Origin: Cruorifilaria tuberocauda
Taxonomy: Eukaryota > Nematoda > Chromadorea > Rhabditida > Onchocercidae
Direction of reading: 5' to 3'
Assembly (NCBI GenBank): GCA_013365365.1
Contig: JABVXU010000399.1
Location: forward strand, 1-49,427
Length of the DNA stretch: 49,427 bases
Position 1 is the first letter of the stretch, and the number at the start of each line of letters is the position of its first letter. Shown piece by piece: positions 12,656 through 24,355 of the stretch. A model generated the notes under the pieces. That model ran no database searches and had not been told where the DNA came from. It worked only from the letters and a program-made list of their open reading frames with translations. The translations under genes were made by a program, and so were the position numbers.

Positions 12656-14511
12656 AAATTTTTTTTTTTATCTTTACTAAAAAGAGATCTCAATTATAAT
12701 GATAATATATATATATATATATATATATATGAAAAATTCCAAAGGTATAAATATACTACTGATTAATTCATTGATAATTAAACTTTTTTGATCTTTTGTT
12801 TACATATAGTTTATTGATTATTACGATATTATGATTATGATTATGATATTTACCTGTATATAATTAAGAATTTTAGCTAATGATTTTAGATAATTAAGCT
12901 TTTAGCTAATTAAAAGTTCCAAATAAACTTGTAAGAAGATAAACCATTCAAATGATTTACATAGATATAAATTTATAAAATTCTACAAATGTTTATCAGA
13001 TAAGTTTTTTTTTCCGAATGATAAGCTCTGCAATTGATTTTTGATCGTTAATTTAAATTCAATTTTTCGTTCGAAATTTTATCAATAGATATAATTTTTT
13101 TAATTCGCACTCGTACTTTAGTTTTACTTTACTTCATATGATTAGTGATAGTTACTTTGCAACTAATTTTTTTTTCTGCAAGCAGCAATTTTATCTACTT
13201 GTAATTTCATGTTTGTTATTTTGATTTATACTTATTGATGTTTTCGATCATATTAGCAAAGATTTTAATTTACTTATTTATTTCATTATAGAATGCTAAC
13301 ATTACTATTTAACTGATTGCTAAGGTCAAAAAAAAAAAGAAAAAATAAAATAACGTAGAGATTAATTGTTTGAAATTTTCGATCGGTTAATTTAAATTGA
13401 ATTAAAAGTTTGAAATTATGGAACTACTTTTTACAGTTTCTAAAAGCGTTAAAAATTTTCAATTCATTTTTGAATTAATGTTTTAATGAATTGAATTAAT
13501 GAATTAAGTTTTAATCTCTCACTAAAGAACATTCCGGAAAATTTTCCAAATATAACTTTACCTACTGTATTATCTTGCTACTTTTTGTTACCATGCCATT
13601 TTTACCTTGGGACTTTCATCTTGTAAACTGCCATTTTTCCGAATTTCATTACTATTATTTTTTGTATTAATTGATTAATTCTTTAATTGAAAATTCAGTA
13701 CAAGAATTAAATTCAAGCCTAAAAAACTTCTTTAGCTGCTCTTTCATTGAAATAAAGATTATGTTAATTTATAGTGATTGCATGATAAAAAATGATGAAA
13801 AATAATAACAATGCTGATGTAATATAGCTTTTTTTTCCTGCATTGCTAATAGCCATAAAACATTCACTGATCAATATATGAAAATCTTTGATCTATTAAA
13901 ATCTTGCAATTCGATGATATTTTGACCTATTAAAATCTTGCAATTCGATGATATTTTTAATGCAAGCGAATCATGTTCAAATCATGTAACCCAGTCATGA
14001 TACTATATGTGCAGAAGATGAATTTTTGAAAGTTAGATTAGTCTTTCACCTACTTGAAGGTAGAGTAGTACATATTTGGGATGAATAAAGAAATCTTCCA
14101 CCTTTTATCTTGTATTTTTCAAACAGATTAGATTCAAAATCACAATGATCAATACAAAAACATCCATAGTCATCGGCTTAGAAAAAATGAGTAGAATAAT
14201 ATAAAGATTAAATGATATCAAACGAAGTTCAGCATTCGAAAATGCCTCACTTTAATCGTTCCTTTACTTGAAAATCAAGAAATTCTTGTGATTTTCAGTT
14301 TTGAGAAAATTATTCATAAAAAATGCTATTAGTACTGATATTATTTTGTTTGAAGATTTGACGAAAACAAATATCATAAATCTAAATTTGGAAGACAAAA
14401 GCTAAGATCAGAAATTTCGAGATCCTGGTAAATAGTCAGTCATTTTCGAATATCTATTAAATCAGTGATATTAATGAAAAAATTCGTTGGAAAATCCTTG
14501 AAAAGTTAAAA
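12656..14511. other. Intergenic region between convergent genes
   Basis: The 3' ends of CDC25-A (plus) and the STAN-motif gene (minus) face each other across this AT-rich stretch. It includes an AT dinucleotide run near 12707-12730 and a 34-base tandem duplication of CTATTAAAATCTTGCAATTC at about 13893 and 13927. No gene is seen. Confidence 0.7.
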
Positions 14512-17500
14512 TTAATCCCAAGTAGATTTATTCACTCGTTGCTTTGTATATTGACGCACACCATCATTCTTTTGACGTCGAAAATCATTATGTGCTGAAA
14601 GAAAAAACTGCCACAATGACTGCATCCGAATATCCTAACATTCTAGGATTTTTAAATAAATAATGCAAAATTTTGAAATGAAGTTAAGTTCAGCAATTTA
14701 GTTGTTACTTCCATAAATTTTAGATTTTAGCTGACATTATCAATGATGAGAGAACGTGAAAGTTTCGAAGTTAAAATTGGAGGGTCGATAATTTCCCAAA
14801 TTTTAATTGGATAACAATTTGGTTAAAAATGATCTGTGAAACGTACTTCTCCAGTCTTTCTTATCATGAGGTGAACGTATTCTTCCACCTTTTCCGCAGT
14901 AATTCTCAACTTCCAGCCCGTCACTTATTTCAATAATATTATTCGCATCTTCGTCATCATCGGTGTCAAATTGATCCATCTAAAAGGTAAATTTTGATCC
15001 TAATGAAAAAATAAAAACATATATATTATGAAAATAAAGCAGAATGAAACAGAAATTCATATCTCCGAATTTTGTAATTAAATAAAATGAAAATAGAAAG
15101 ATTGAATGATAAAAATCATCAAAACTATCAGATCACTTAACGCACTATTGTATTTCCCGATATTGAGGCAGCTACAAATCGATCAATAGAGGAATTCTTT
15201 CTGCGCAAATACAATCACTGGGTCAAGTAAAAGCATCGAAGTGGAATGATTATAAATTAGATTTAAAAACAAAAAAATAAAAAAACCTGATAATTTGCTT
15301 CATTAAAAACTCGCGGTGTTCCTTTTTCCTTGTAATGCTGTCTTCCCTCTCGATAATCGATAGAGTTATCATTTAAAGATGTGTTATTATACTTGATATT
15401 TTTTGAACAATAAGTCACCGAATTTCCTGGATAATAATGAGACTGCACGGATGGATCTAATTGTTTACCGTACGCCATATTATGATCTTCCTCATCGTCG
15501 TCGCTAAGCGCTGAAAAATTTAATCCTGATGGAAAATTATTCCTTGGAATTACCTCTTCTTTCAAGGATTCTACCTTAACAATAGTTCTGGTTCAGAAAA
15601 ACAAAAAAAAAAATATAATATCAGAGAATACATAGTCAGTTGCAGAAATGATAAGCACTTTTATTATTTACCAATAATTTTACTTTACTAGCACAAAGTT
15701 GAAATTAGACTGATCCAAAACATTAATTATAACAGCAATTGCAAGATATTTAGAATTTCCTGAAGAGCAAAAAATAAGTATAGTTACCAGGAATGATGCC
15801 ATGTCTTGCCAGATATTTCTTTGAATCGTAAGAAAAAGCACATGATGGAGGCGAACTCTCACAATGCTGAATTTGTTCAACGGTCATCTTCTTCGTCACT
15901 CGTGTGGTACTTCGAATTACAGGTGAGGTAGGCTGTGCTTTTTTTTCATGCCGTCGTAATGGAACTCTCAAATATCGCAGAGAAAAATATTAAAAATTGA
16001 CTACAGTTGTAATCATTATCATTTTTTTCATTGTACGATTATTGAAATGTCTAACAGTTATAATTTAAGCTGAACTGCTGGAACGAATAATGACTTAAAA
16101 TCAAGTAATTTCAAAATAATCCGTTGCATATATTCAAGAAATATTTATATGAAATTTAATCTCATGTACAACTATCAGAACCTGCCAATATCTCCTTTGT
16201 TTTGATGAGCAGCGAGAATGTCGAGACTTTCATCTCCTCCACATTTCATGATGGCTTCATCAACAAGGCGTTTGAATTCGTTATTTTCGGCATATTTTCG
16301 TTTCATTATTTTCCATTTAAGTTCTTCTTTAGATAAGCCATCAGTGAGTTTCTTTCTCTGCAGTGACATGTTATACTGTAATCTGACCACTTCAAGCAAA
16401 GAATATAGAAAAAAAAGCCTCGAAATTCGCAATTTTCTAGCTATTTTATCGAACGCCCTGTTCCACAAAGCCTTCAAAAAATGACGCTACAATTGATAAG
16501 TTGAGACTTAGTTAATATCATCAAGAAAAATAGTTTAAACTGATTTAAGGATTTAAAATTTTTGATTAAAAATGAAGTTAATACTTATTAAAAGAAGTGG
16601 ACACTAACCGATCTGGCAGAAAATTCTTCATTCACTGCAGGATTTCCTTCGTCGCCTTCAGTCATGTAATCTGCTACACATATCTTCAAAACAATGAGAG
16701 CTCACATGTTTCCAATAAAAAATTTCCAACTTTTACCATAGGAAATTTTTTGTTGACCTAGACTCTATTATTATATAACAATATGATAAAAAGATTTGGC
16801 GACAGGATCAAAATTATTTGTTTGAATTAAAAAACTTTTTTCATTGAAAAAAAGTTGAAATTAAAAAAACGAACGTTAGTTGGTATATTTTCTTTATCAT
16901 GACAATGCATTTCTGCTTTAGCTTTTTTTTCACATTTATTGGAATCCTCGTTATCAGTGTTGGATAAAGTATTAAATTGTGCTAAACCACCTAGCATTTT
17001 CTGTAAAGTAAACTTCGATATTCAAAAAGAACATCAATGAAAAAGATAGAGTAGCAAAGAAAGTGGTAAAGGAATTCTTGAAGTGCTGAAAATGAAGAAA
17101 TGCTCTAAGAATTGATAAGAAAGCAAAGTGCATTAACTTACTGCAACATAAAATGAGTAAAAGGATTTAAAGAATACCTTCATGGCTTCTGTTACTTTTA
17201 ACAATTGACCATTTCTTTCTGAATCTTTCATCGTTAGTTCATTGATTTTTAGTTTCATCTCATTCACTTCTTCTTTAAGCTTTTCAAACTGCAAAATATA
17301 TTAGTATAGCGTTTATTTGAATAAAAAATTTTGTCTCATAGTTTCTGTATTGCCAATGTCCAATACTTCTATGGACTCGGGTTGTGCAATCACATTTAAT
17401 TCATAATTCCATGCCCAAAAAACTTGGAAAACCTCATGAATAACACCTAGAATTTATGGATCAATACTTCTACAAAAAATACTCATATATGCGGATCGAT

Positions 17501-18905
17501 ACTTTTATAAAAAGTACCCTTATATCCAAAATAGCAATATTAACTAAAGCATTAATAAATCAAATCACTCCTTCGTAAAGCTAATTATAAAATTAATGTA
17601 TTGATAAATTGAAAAATTATGCACATATTATTACCTCATCCGAAAATCGCTCATTTTGTGTGTTCGTAACCATTCTCGGAAATCTCTTCTTTTGCGAGTT
17701 TGAATCAAACTTTTGATGTGCTTTTGATGTGCCCTCAAATAAGAAATATTTCTGATGCTAAAACATTATTACATATTCCCACAATCACTATTGCTTGAAA
17801 AATAAGTCTCATATACTGTTATAAAAAGCTAAAAATGATATTTTCATTGCTTACAATTCTATCGGCTAGCTATTTCAAAATTAAGAATAAATATTCTCAA
17901 GACATTAAAGATCTGAAATTGTAAAAAAACCTCAATTGTTTGCGATACGTTTACAGTTCTTCCAAATGCTACTGTTTTCTTCTTCTGTAACAGTCGTGCT
18001 GGGAGTCGTTGAGATTTTTCCGTCTTTGCTTCTGTTTCGTTAAAACGTTTTGGAACCGAAATCCGATTTTCTTTCTCAGTATTTTTAAATTTTTCTTCAA
18101 CTTTGTTATATGGTTTATTAAGCGATGTCTTCTTCAATACAGGACGTAAAGGTTGTGAAGAAGCTTGAGGATTGCACCTGAATGAAACAATTGCAGCAGA
18201 ATCTAGACTTTTCAGAAGAATGAAAACATCTAAAAACTGTTGCACGAGTTGAAATTAAAATTTTCGATAAAATTTTCTTATTAGATTGCTATCTTCGAAA
18301 AAACCATCTAGCGAAAAAGAGGTTCTATGAAACAGAAAAAAGAAAAATAAATTAATATGCAGAAATTTTCCGATTCACCAATAACTATTACGAATATAAT
18401 AAATACAAATAGACAAATAAACATTACCAAATTTCTTAACAGGAAATAACGAAGGAAGAAAAATTTGTATTAATTGAAATGAGTAGAATAGTTAATTCAT
18501 AATAAAACCAATAATAAGAAACAAGTAAAAAAATATGTAATTGAAGACTGAATATATAAAGAAAACTAAATATATAAACATAAGAATACTTACTTATAAT
18601 TATAGTTAGAGTTAACTGCGGCGCTGACAGTTTCCAAAGAACTTAATGATTCGCGAGAAAGTGAGATCGTTTTCTGCTTCTGTAACAAAAACTTATGTCC
18701 AATTGACAGAAATATTTTGCCAAGAAATTATAATTAATAAATTAGCAGCTGGAAAAAGAAATTGCACTGAAAGTGCCTCATTCGTAGTAGAAATTCCAAG
18801 CTGACTTACGGCGGCTGCTATTGACGGTAAATTGAAGTCGAAGTTCAATTCAGGAACATAGGAAACCAGTGAAGTAAGACAATCAGGTTGATTGGATGAC
18901 ATCAT
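14512..18905 (-). CDS. Coiled-coil protein with STAN-like motif; candidate STIL/Ana2/SAS-5 centriole factor
   Basis: Exons in transcript order: 18905-18810, 18679-18594, 18177-17931, 17757-17635, 17288-17178, 17000-16875, 16683-16609, 16375-16182, 15966-15788, 15570-15287, 14979-14847, 14594-14512; in phase, 578 residues. Seen: KEN boxes at about 96 (TEKENRIS) and 257 (HDKENIPTN); an RVxF-like PP1-docking site KTVAF near 128; a heptad-like helix at 185-221; SYDSKKYLARHGII near 398-411, followed by an acidic SDDDEED run. The last motif resembles, from memory, ATKKYMKRYGLL in the STAN motif of human STIL, which binds SAS-6 in centriole duplication; STIL also has a KEN box. Motif order (coiled coil, then STAN) agrees with that family. 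Acceptors at 16375 and 15570 and the donor at 16875 are weaker calls. The gene is convincing; the family assignment is inference. Confidence 0.8.
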
Positions 18906-20258
18906 CCAAACAACATTTATAACTGGAAATGAACGGAAAAGTTTCAAGTTAAAGATGATATGGAATAATTTGGAAAGAAAACGTCTCAACATTCGACATA
19001 CTATCACTACCATTTAGGTAAAGCTCCTGTATGCATTATTTCTGAGAGATAACGAGAAAGATAACTTGATCCGTATTACTAAGATTGCAAAAAACTGCTT
19101 TAAACAGCCTAAAAAGATCTCGAGACTAAGAGTTCCCAAAAATATAATCTGAGAATTTCATTTCACATGATAGTCTGTGCAATCTGCAAGTTAACTTCAA
19201 AAAAAAATTGGTTATGAAATGAAAATTCATCAAAAACAGCAAAAATTTTTTCACCGTCAAACAGATATCCAAAATGAGTTGGTACTTTTAAAACAAGCAT
19301 GTGATGCAAGTGATAGAATATTTTTTTCATATTTTTGACAATTAAAGAACATTTTAAAACAGCAATTTCATTCATCAATAAACAAGGCTTTCTTAAAGCG
19401 CAAAAGAAAGGAAAGCAGAGAATGTGAGCTCAAATACAGATGGCTATTGATAAATCCAAAATTATTCTTAAATCCATGCCCGTAAAAAAGTATGAAAAGT
19501 AGACGAAATGCTAATAAATCATGGATGAAATCAGGAAATTAGAAGAAACAGAAACTAGTGGATGAAATGGATGGTCAAACCAGTAAATAAATCTAAAAAA
19601 TATTTTCATTAGCAAAGAATTAAAACGGCACTGCTTGAACTAGTATAAAATCTTACCATTATTCCAGTTGATAAAGTAAATGATAATAAAACATCATTTA
19701 AATAAACAATATATAATTATGAGATCAGTCTACTTGATTAGGAGAAAATCTAAACAGTGATCAATATGATTTCAAGAGAAATTGAGTGCTGGCCATCTAA
19801 ACAAAAAAGTAAATAGAGATCAGAATTGAAAATTGAAAGTAAGTAGAAAAGAATGCTGACAAAAGTACGAACAGATATGAATATAATAATTGTGATAAAA
19901 GTAAGAACAGATATGAATATAATAATTGTAATAAAAGTACAGGTACGAATATGATAATTGTAATAATAATAATAATAATAATTGAATAATAATGATGGAA
20001 TGAACTTGGAAAGATGAGTAGAAAGAATTTGAAAATGTAAAAATACTAATAAAAAGCAATATAAAATTTGTATGAAATATCATCTATATCAATTACGAAG
20101 CCTTTAGTATTACTAAGTGAAAAATTCAGCAGAAAAATTACAACGCACATACACATACTATTAAAACGGTACAAGGTACCATACAAAACTGTCTAATCCG
20201 CTCAAAAAAGAAAAAAGAAAACAAGCAAGCAACATTCTATACCCCTATTCATTTTAAA
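18906..20258. other. Intergenic region between two minus-strand genes
   Basis: Contains a TTTCCAG acceptor-like site at about 18918-18924, 13 bases upstream of the STAN-gene start, which fits trans-splicing. Between it and the start lies a 4-codon open frame (MLFG) whose stop overlaps the double ATG. Near 19865-19985 there is a 35-base tandem repeat (GAACAGATATGAATATAATA) followed by AAT trinucleotides. No gene is seen. Confidence 0.6.
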
Positions 20259-23200
20259 TTAATCAAACAATCGTCGACAAACAGTTCTTCTTTTCGGTGT
20301 TTCGTCTGTGTCTGCTAGGGAACGGCTCCTAGGAGTGCTTGTCTCTGGAAACTGTGACGGAGAATCGGGCGAATTAACAAATACATTCTACAAGAAAATT
20401 ACATATTAATCTTGTCAATCCCACTCTATCATCAATGAAAGAAACTGAAATGACCAACCCTTCGCAGCATACGGCGAGGAGGTGTCTTTATGTTTACATC
20501 AATCTCCATAATAGGATTTAGTTCCTCCTTATGCTGTCTGTTATAACGATCTCTTGCCAATGTATGATAAGCCGAAGCAACTGAATTAATACGATGATAT
20601 TTGTAATTCTTCAGTTCTTCTGCATGTGCTTCATCATTCATTTCTACATACCCATTAGGCTCAAGAAGATCCTAAACAGATTTGGAAGACAATAAAATCT
20701 AGTAGCGCTTGACAAATCATGTTTCTGTTTTTTGAGTGTACATATTTTTCTAAAGTGATATATAAGATTTGGTGATATCACTCATGAACTAAAAGCGTAT
20801 TATGACTAAAGTTCTATACACCCCAAAGATTTTCATAAAGATCCTTACTTGACTATTAAAACGTAAATAGAAATCGCGATAACCGTACTGCAGCAAATAC
20901 ATTTCTGGATAATCTACCATTGGATATCTTCCAAGATTGAATTTACGATCAACTGCACGCAGTTCATACGCTCTAAGAAGGAAAAACAGTGATTTCCATC
21001 CTTACTTTTTGAATTTTCTTAGATGTATGTTTGCATTAACTTTATAGCACTTAACATATAAAATACGCAATAATGTATGTAATTTACATGAAGCACAGCT
21101 ACATCTTTCCGCTGTCCTTTACATTAGATATTGCAATTAAAAATAACGTACATTGAAGGTCCTCGTTTTTGTGAAAACTCGCAATAGAAAATCGGCTTTT
21201 TCCTCATTATCTGTGTTCTCAATTCAATATCATTGGGATAAAAAAGATTTTCCACTTTAGATGGATCGAATAAGTTATAAGCGTCCTGTGAGGATTTTGA
21301 GAAATTCAAAGTTCATATGTTGCAAGATTTAAAAGTTTTAATCTCCATTCATATATATATATATATGTATTATCGTACTTTATGGTATAATTCATAGGTT
21401 AAGCAAAAACAAAAAGAAATCTCAATCGTATGACAACATCCCCAAAACTCGATTCAACACTGCGATTTAACAGTAATCTAGCATAATATTGTTATGAAAG
21501 AATTACTCGAATATGTCCACCATTAAATTCGAATGGATAACGGCAATCGACAAGTACAAATCGTTTCGAAAATTCTTCCCGTGTCATCGAATTGAGCAGA
21601 TCGGCCAAAGTTCTTGCAGTAATACATGCAAAAGCAGTTGAAAGAACAACTGGATTTTTAACTATTTCCAGTTCATACTTCTGGAAAAGTACCAGCTTTT
21701 GTTTTCGGTTACTTTGCCAAAGAATTAAAATTTACGCTTGCAGCATCGAACGTTATGTTCTCCAAGATATTCCAGAAACGAAAGCAGGATAAGTTTTGGA
21801 TGTCTTTTTGAATGTCCCATAGAATGCCAATAGTTGATGGAAAATCCATTCTTTATCGCACTGCCATGCATTTAAAAAATGGATCATAGCTTGACATTCA
21901 ATAATGAAACTATCTGTTAACTGATTATATTTCTAAAAGTAACATACAACTTCAAGAAGAGGAGGTGGCTCGGGCTCTTTACCAGTACCGATTTCTAAGT
22001 AACTTGTTGAATGAGATCGATTAAGCACAGTTGGAGAAAATGAAATAATTCTTCCGTTAAATTCATTACCCATATTTTCTCCACGCTTAAAATTCTGTGA
22101 TTATCCGATGAAAAACATAAAACAGCCGCAGCTACGCTACTCTAAAATACCTAAATAAACTGATTCATATAAAGAAGTATAAACAATAGCGAAACTGTCT
22201 GTTAAATAATTATGCTTCTGAAATTAATATATAACTTCAAGAAGAAGAAATAGGTTAGGTTTGTCAGTACTAATTTCGAAGTGACTTACTGAAAGGGATC
22301 GATTGAACATAGATGGAGAAAATGAAATAGTTCTATCGTAAGACTCATTACCCATATTATCTCCACCCTTAAAATTCTGTCATTATATGGTAAGAAATAA
22401 AAAACTAAATTACTGCAACTAAATTACTCCAAAATTTCTAAATAAACTGACTCATATAAAGCTAAAAAAAACTGTAGCACTGCTGCATGAATTAGTAATT
22501 CAATAATCACACTAAAATCATCCAAAAGCTTGAATAAATCGTGCATACTTTAATGTTATTAATCAGCTGCTATACCCACCGTATGCCATGTTCGAAAAAT
22601 GTATGTACCACTGACGCAAGATTTTAATGAAAATTTGTACTTATCCAGATATATACTGTAACTATATTTCAAAAAAACATAAACTTTCAAAATTCAGATA
22701 TATATGAAAGAAATTATTTAAATTGTACTAACTTGATCTCCCAGAGACGGCTCAACCATGTCAACATCCATTCTTTCTTCAAAACTTTCATCAATTCTAC
22801 TACTGTTGCCTTCCTCCATTGACTCATCTCTCACCTTTTTCGCACTTCCAGTAACGCTCGCCTCATCCGGTATATGACGCTTTTTATTTGGAGTTGATGT
22901 TGACGGAAGTGAAGGAGAACTCAAATTACTGCGACTGGTACGTTGCAGATGCGCCCGGAAGCTGAATTCATTTTCCAAATTTTCAATATCATCCTCATCA
23001 TCGCCGCGACATTTCTCAATAGCGCTAGATTCACTAACTGTCCTGCTACGTCTAAAGTTTATCAAAACTGATCAAAGTTCCTATTATCAGAAATCCCGTT
23101 CTACTGACTCAAGCTATCAGTATTATGCATTCTTATTTACCGAGCAATTGGAAGAAAGTTGTAAAGTTTGCCAGAATTATCACCGCTTGATATTCCCACC

Positions 23201-24355
23201 ATGTTCTTCGATCGACCAAATCTTTTGAAAACGGAATGCCGCTGAGTACGTTGTAACGGTTTTGTCTTGTTACAATCACCGAAAGAATATGATCCATTTA
23301 AAGTAACTGAGCACTTCTTAATTGACGTTGTACTCGTCATTTGTGGGGAAGGACTTCCATTCAGACCTTGAAAAAAAACATCAATATAGTGCAACACTTG
23401 CGGGAATGCTTGGGAAAACATCAGTTCGAAGAAATAAGGAGGAACCCGCTTGATATAATGAGCTTGTAAAATGTGACTCAGAACTATTTTCCATTGAAGA
23501 ATAATCAAACGATAAAAAACGAAATCCTGCAGGACGGGATCGCACCACAGGAATCCTAAAAATGACATAACAGTTATGGCATTTACCGAAATAACCCAAA
23601 ACATTCAAACAAAAAATTATCGAGATAAAATATTCTTTTTACATTTTTGCACTTATTTATCCTTTTCTGATTGGAAAAATTCTTCATAATCTCCAAATAG
23701 TTAAAAGGAATAAAATTCATAATTTGAATTGATAAAGGATGTTAGAGGTGCCGTGTCTTAGTTTATAGTTTAATAATTTGGTAAATTTTTTTCTGTCAAT
23801 GATGGATTATGCGTTATGAAGACGATATTACAATCAAACATTAAAACTGATGTGAGCAATTAGCAAATTCATCATTTGCTTAAAAATGAATTTTTAAATA
23901 GTCTAAATCAACTTACGAAACATTTGTAAGGTCTAGAAGTGAGTTACGAACAACGTGCCGGTTAAGTATTTCAGAAGCTTGGCAAGCTGAAGATGATATC
24001 TGTCGTTGGTAAGTAGATTCTGATTCAAATTTCTGTAATAAAGTCCATTCGAATTACTTTTTAATATACTGGACGATTTAATTCAATGATTGTTCCTCAA
24101 AAAAAAAAAATACCGCGTTAGATGAATCTGTATCCATAAGGTCATGATTAATATTAAGTTGAGTAGTAGCAGTAAGATTTTCTGATAGTATGTCTGTTGC
24201 AAAATTCTGGCTACCATCGTTTTTTAATATATTTTGATTATTACAGGAACTTGGTGAGTTCTGAAAATCAATGACATAACAGCAAAGCAAAGATATTTCC
24301 AAGAAATCCGAATGATGTATAAATATTCGCATATATGCACCATTTGGACTTCCAT
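20259..24355 (-). CDS. cdc-25: CDC25 dual-specificity phosphatase, paralogue B
   Basis: Exons in transcript order: 24355-24341, 24260-24114, 24032-23917, 23555-23398, 23366-23141, 23051-22733, 22094-21948, 21680-21507, 21285-21152, 20972-20849, 20671-20459, 20387-20259; all in phase, 633 residues. The long N-terminal regulatory region is Ser/Asn-rich, with LLDLTNVSIPVVRSRPAGFR and NKKRHIP basic patches. The catalytic domain spans about 377-520: DCRYPFEFNGGHIR at 421, CX5R loop CEFSQKR at 469-475, DYPEMYLLQYGYRDFY, then EPNGYVEM. Cys469 and Arg475 are kept; Ser-Glu of the usual loop is Gln-Lys. The tail ends RRTVCRRLFD. The 174- and 134-base catalytic exons match the lengths and phases of paralogue A, showing common ancestry. 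The first exon codes five residues (MEVQM) after an acceptor-like TTTTTAG, suiting trans-splicing. Confidence 0.93.
21906..22466 (-). repeat. 285-base tandem duplication including a CDC25-B exon; upstream copy decayed
   Basis: The functional exon (22094-21948, NFKRGENMGN to PPPLLEV) and its flanking intron bases are repeated about 285 bases away. The copy at about 22376-22229 reads NFKGGDNMGNESYDRTISF, then loses one base (GAGAAATG on the plus strand against GAGAAAATG), shifts frame and meets TAA. The original GTT|GTATGT donor became GTTATATAT. A new TCA|GTAAGT string at 22291 would leave 86 bases, breaking frame. The copy is therefore treated as a pseudo-exon inside the intron 22732-22095. 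Confidence 0.85.

Noticed and set aside
21592..21792. Plus-strand open frame MSRSAKVLAVIHAK
   Set aside because: It is antisense to the CDC25-B exon carrying DCRYPFEF.
22229..22376. Inclusion of the second exon copy in the CDC25-B coding sequence
   Set aside because: A one-base deletion shifts its frame to a stop, and its donor is lost. Only the copy at 21948-22094 keeps phase.
23381..23608. Separate short minus-strand gene beginning MNVLGYFGKC
   Set aside because: Only part of it (from IPVVRSRPAG) is coding. That part splices in phase as an internal exon of CDC25-B, and the upstream part is intron.
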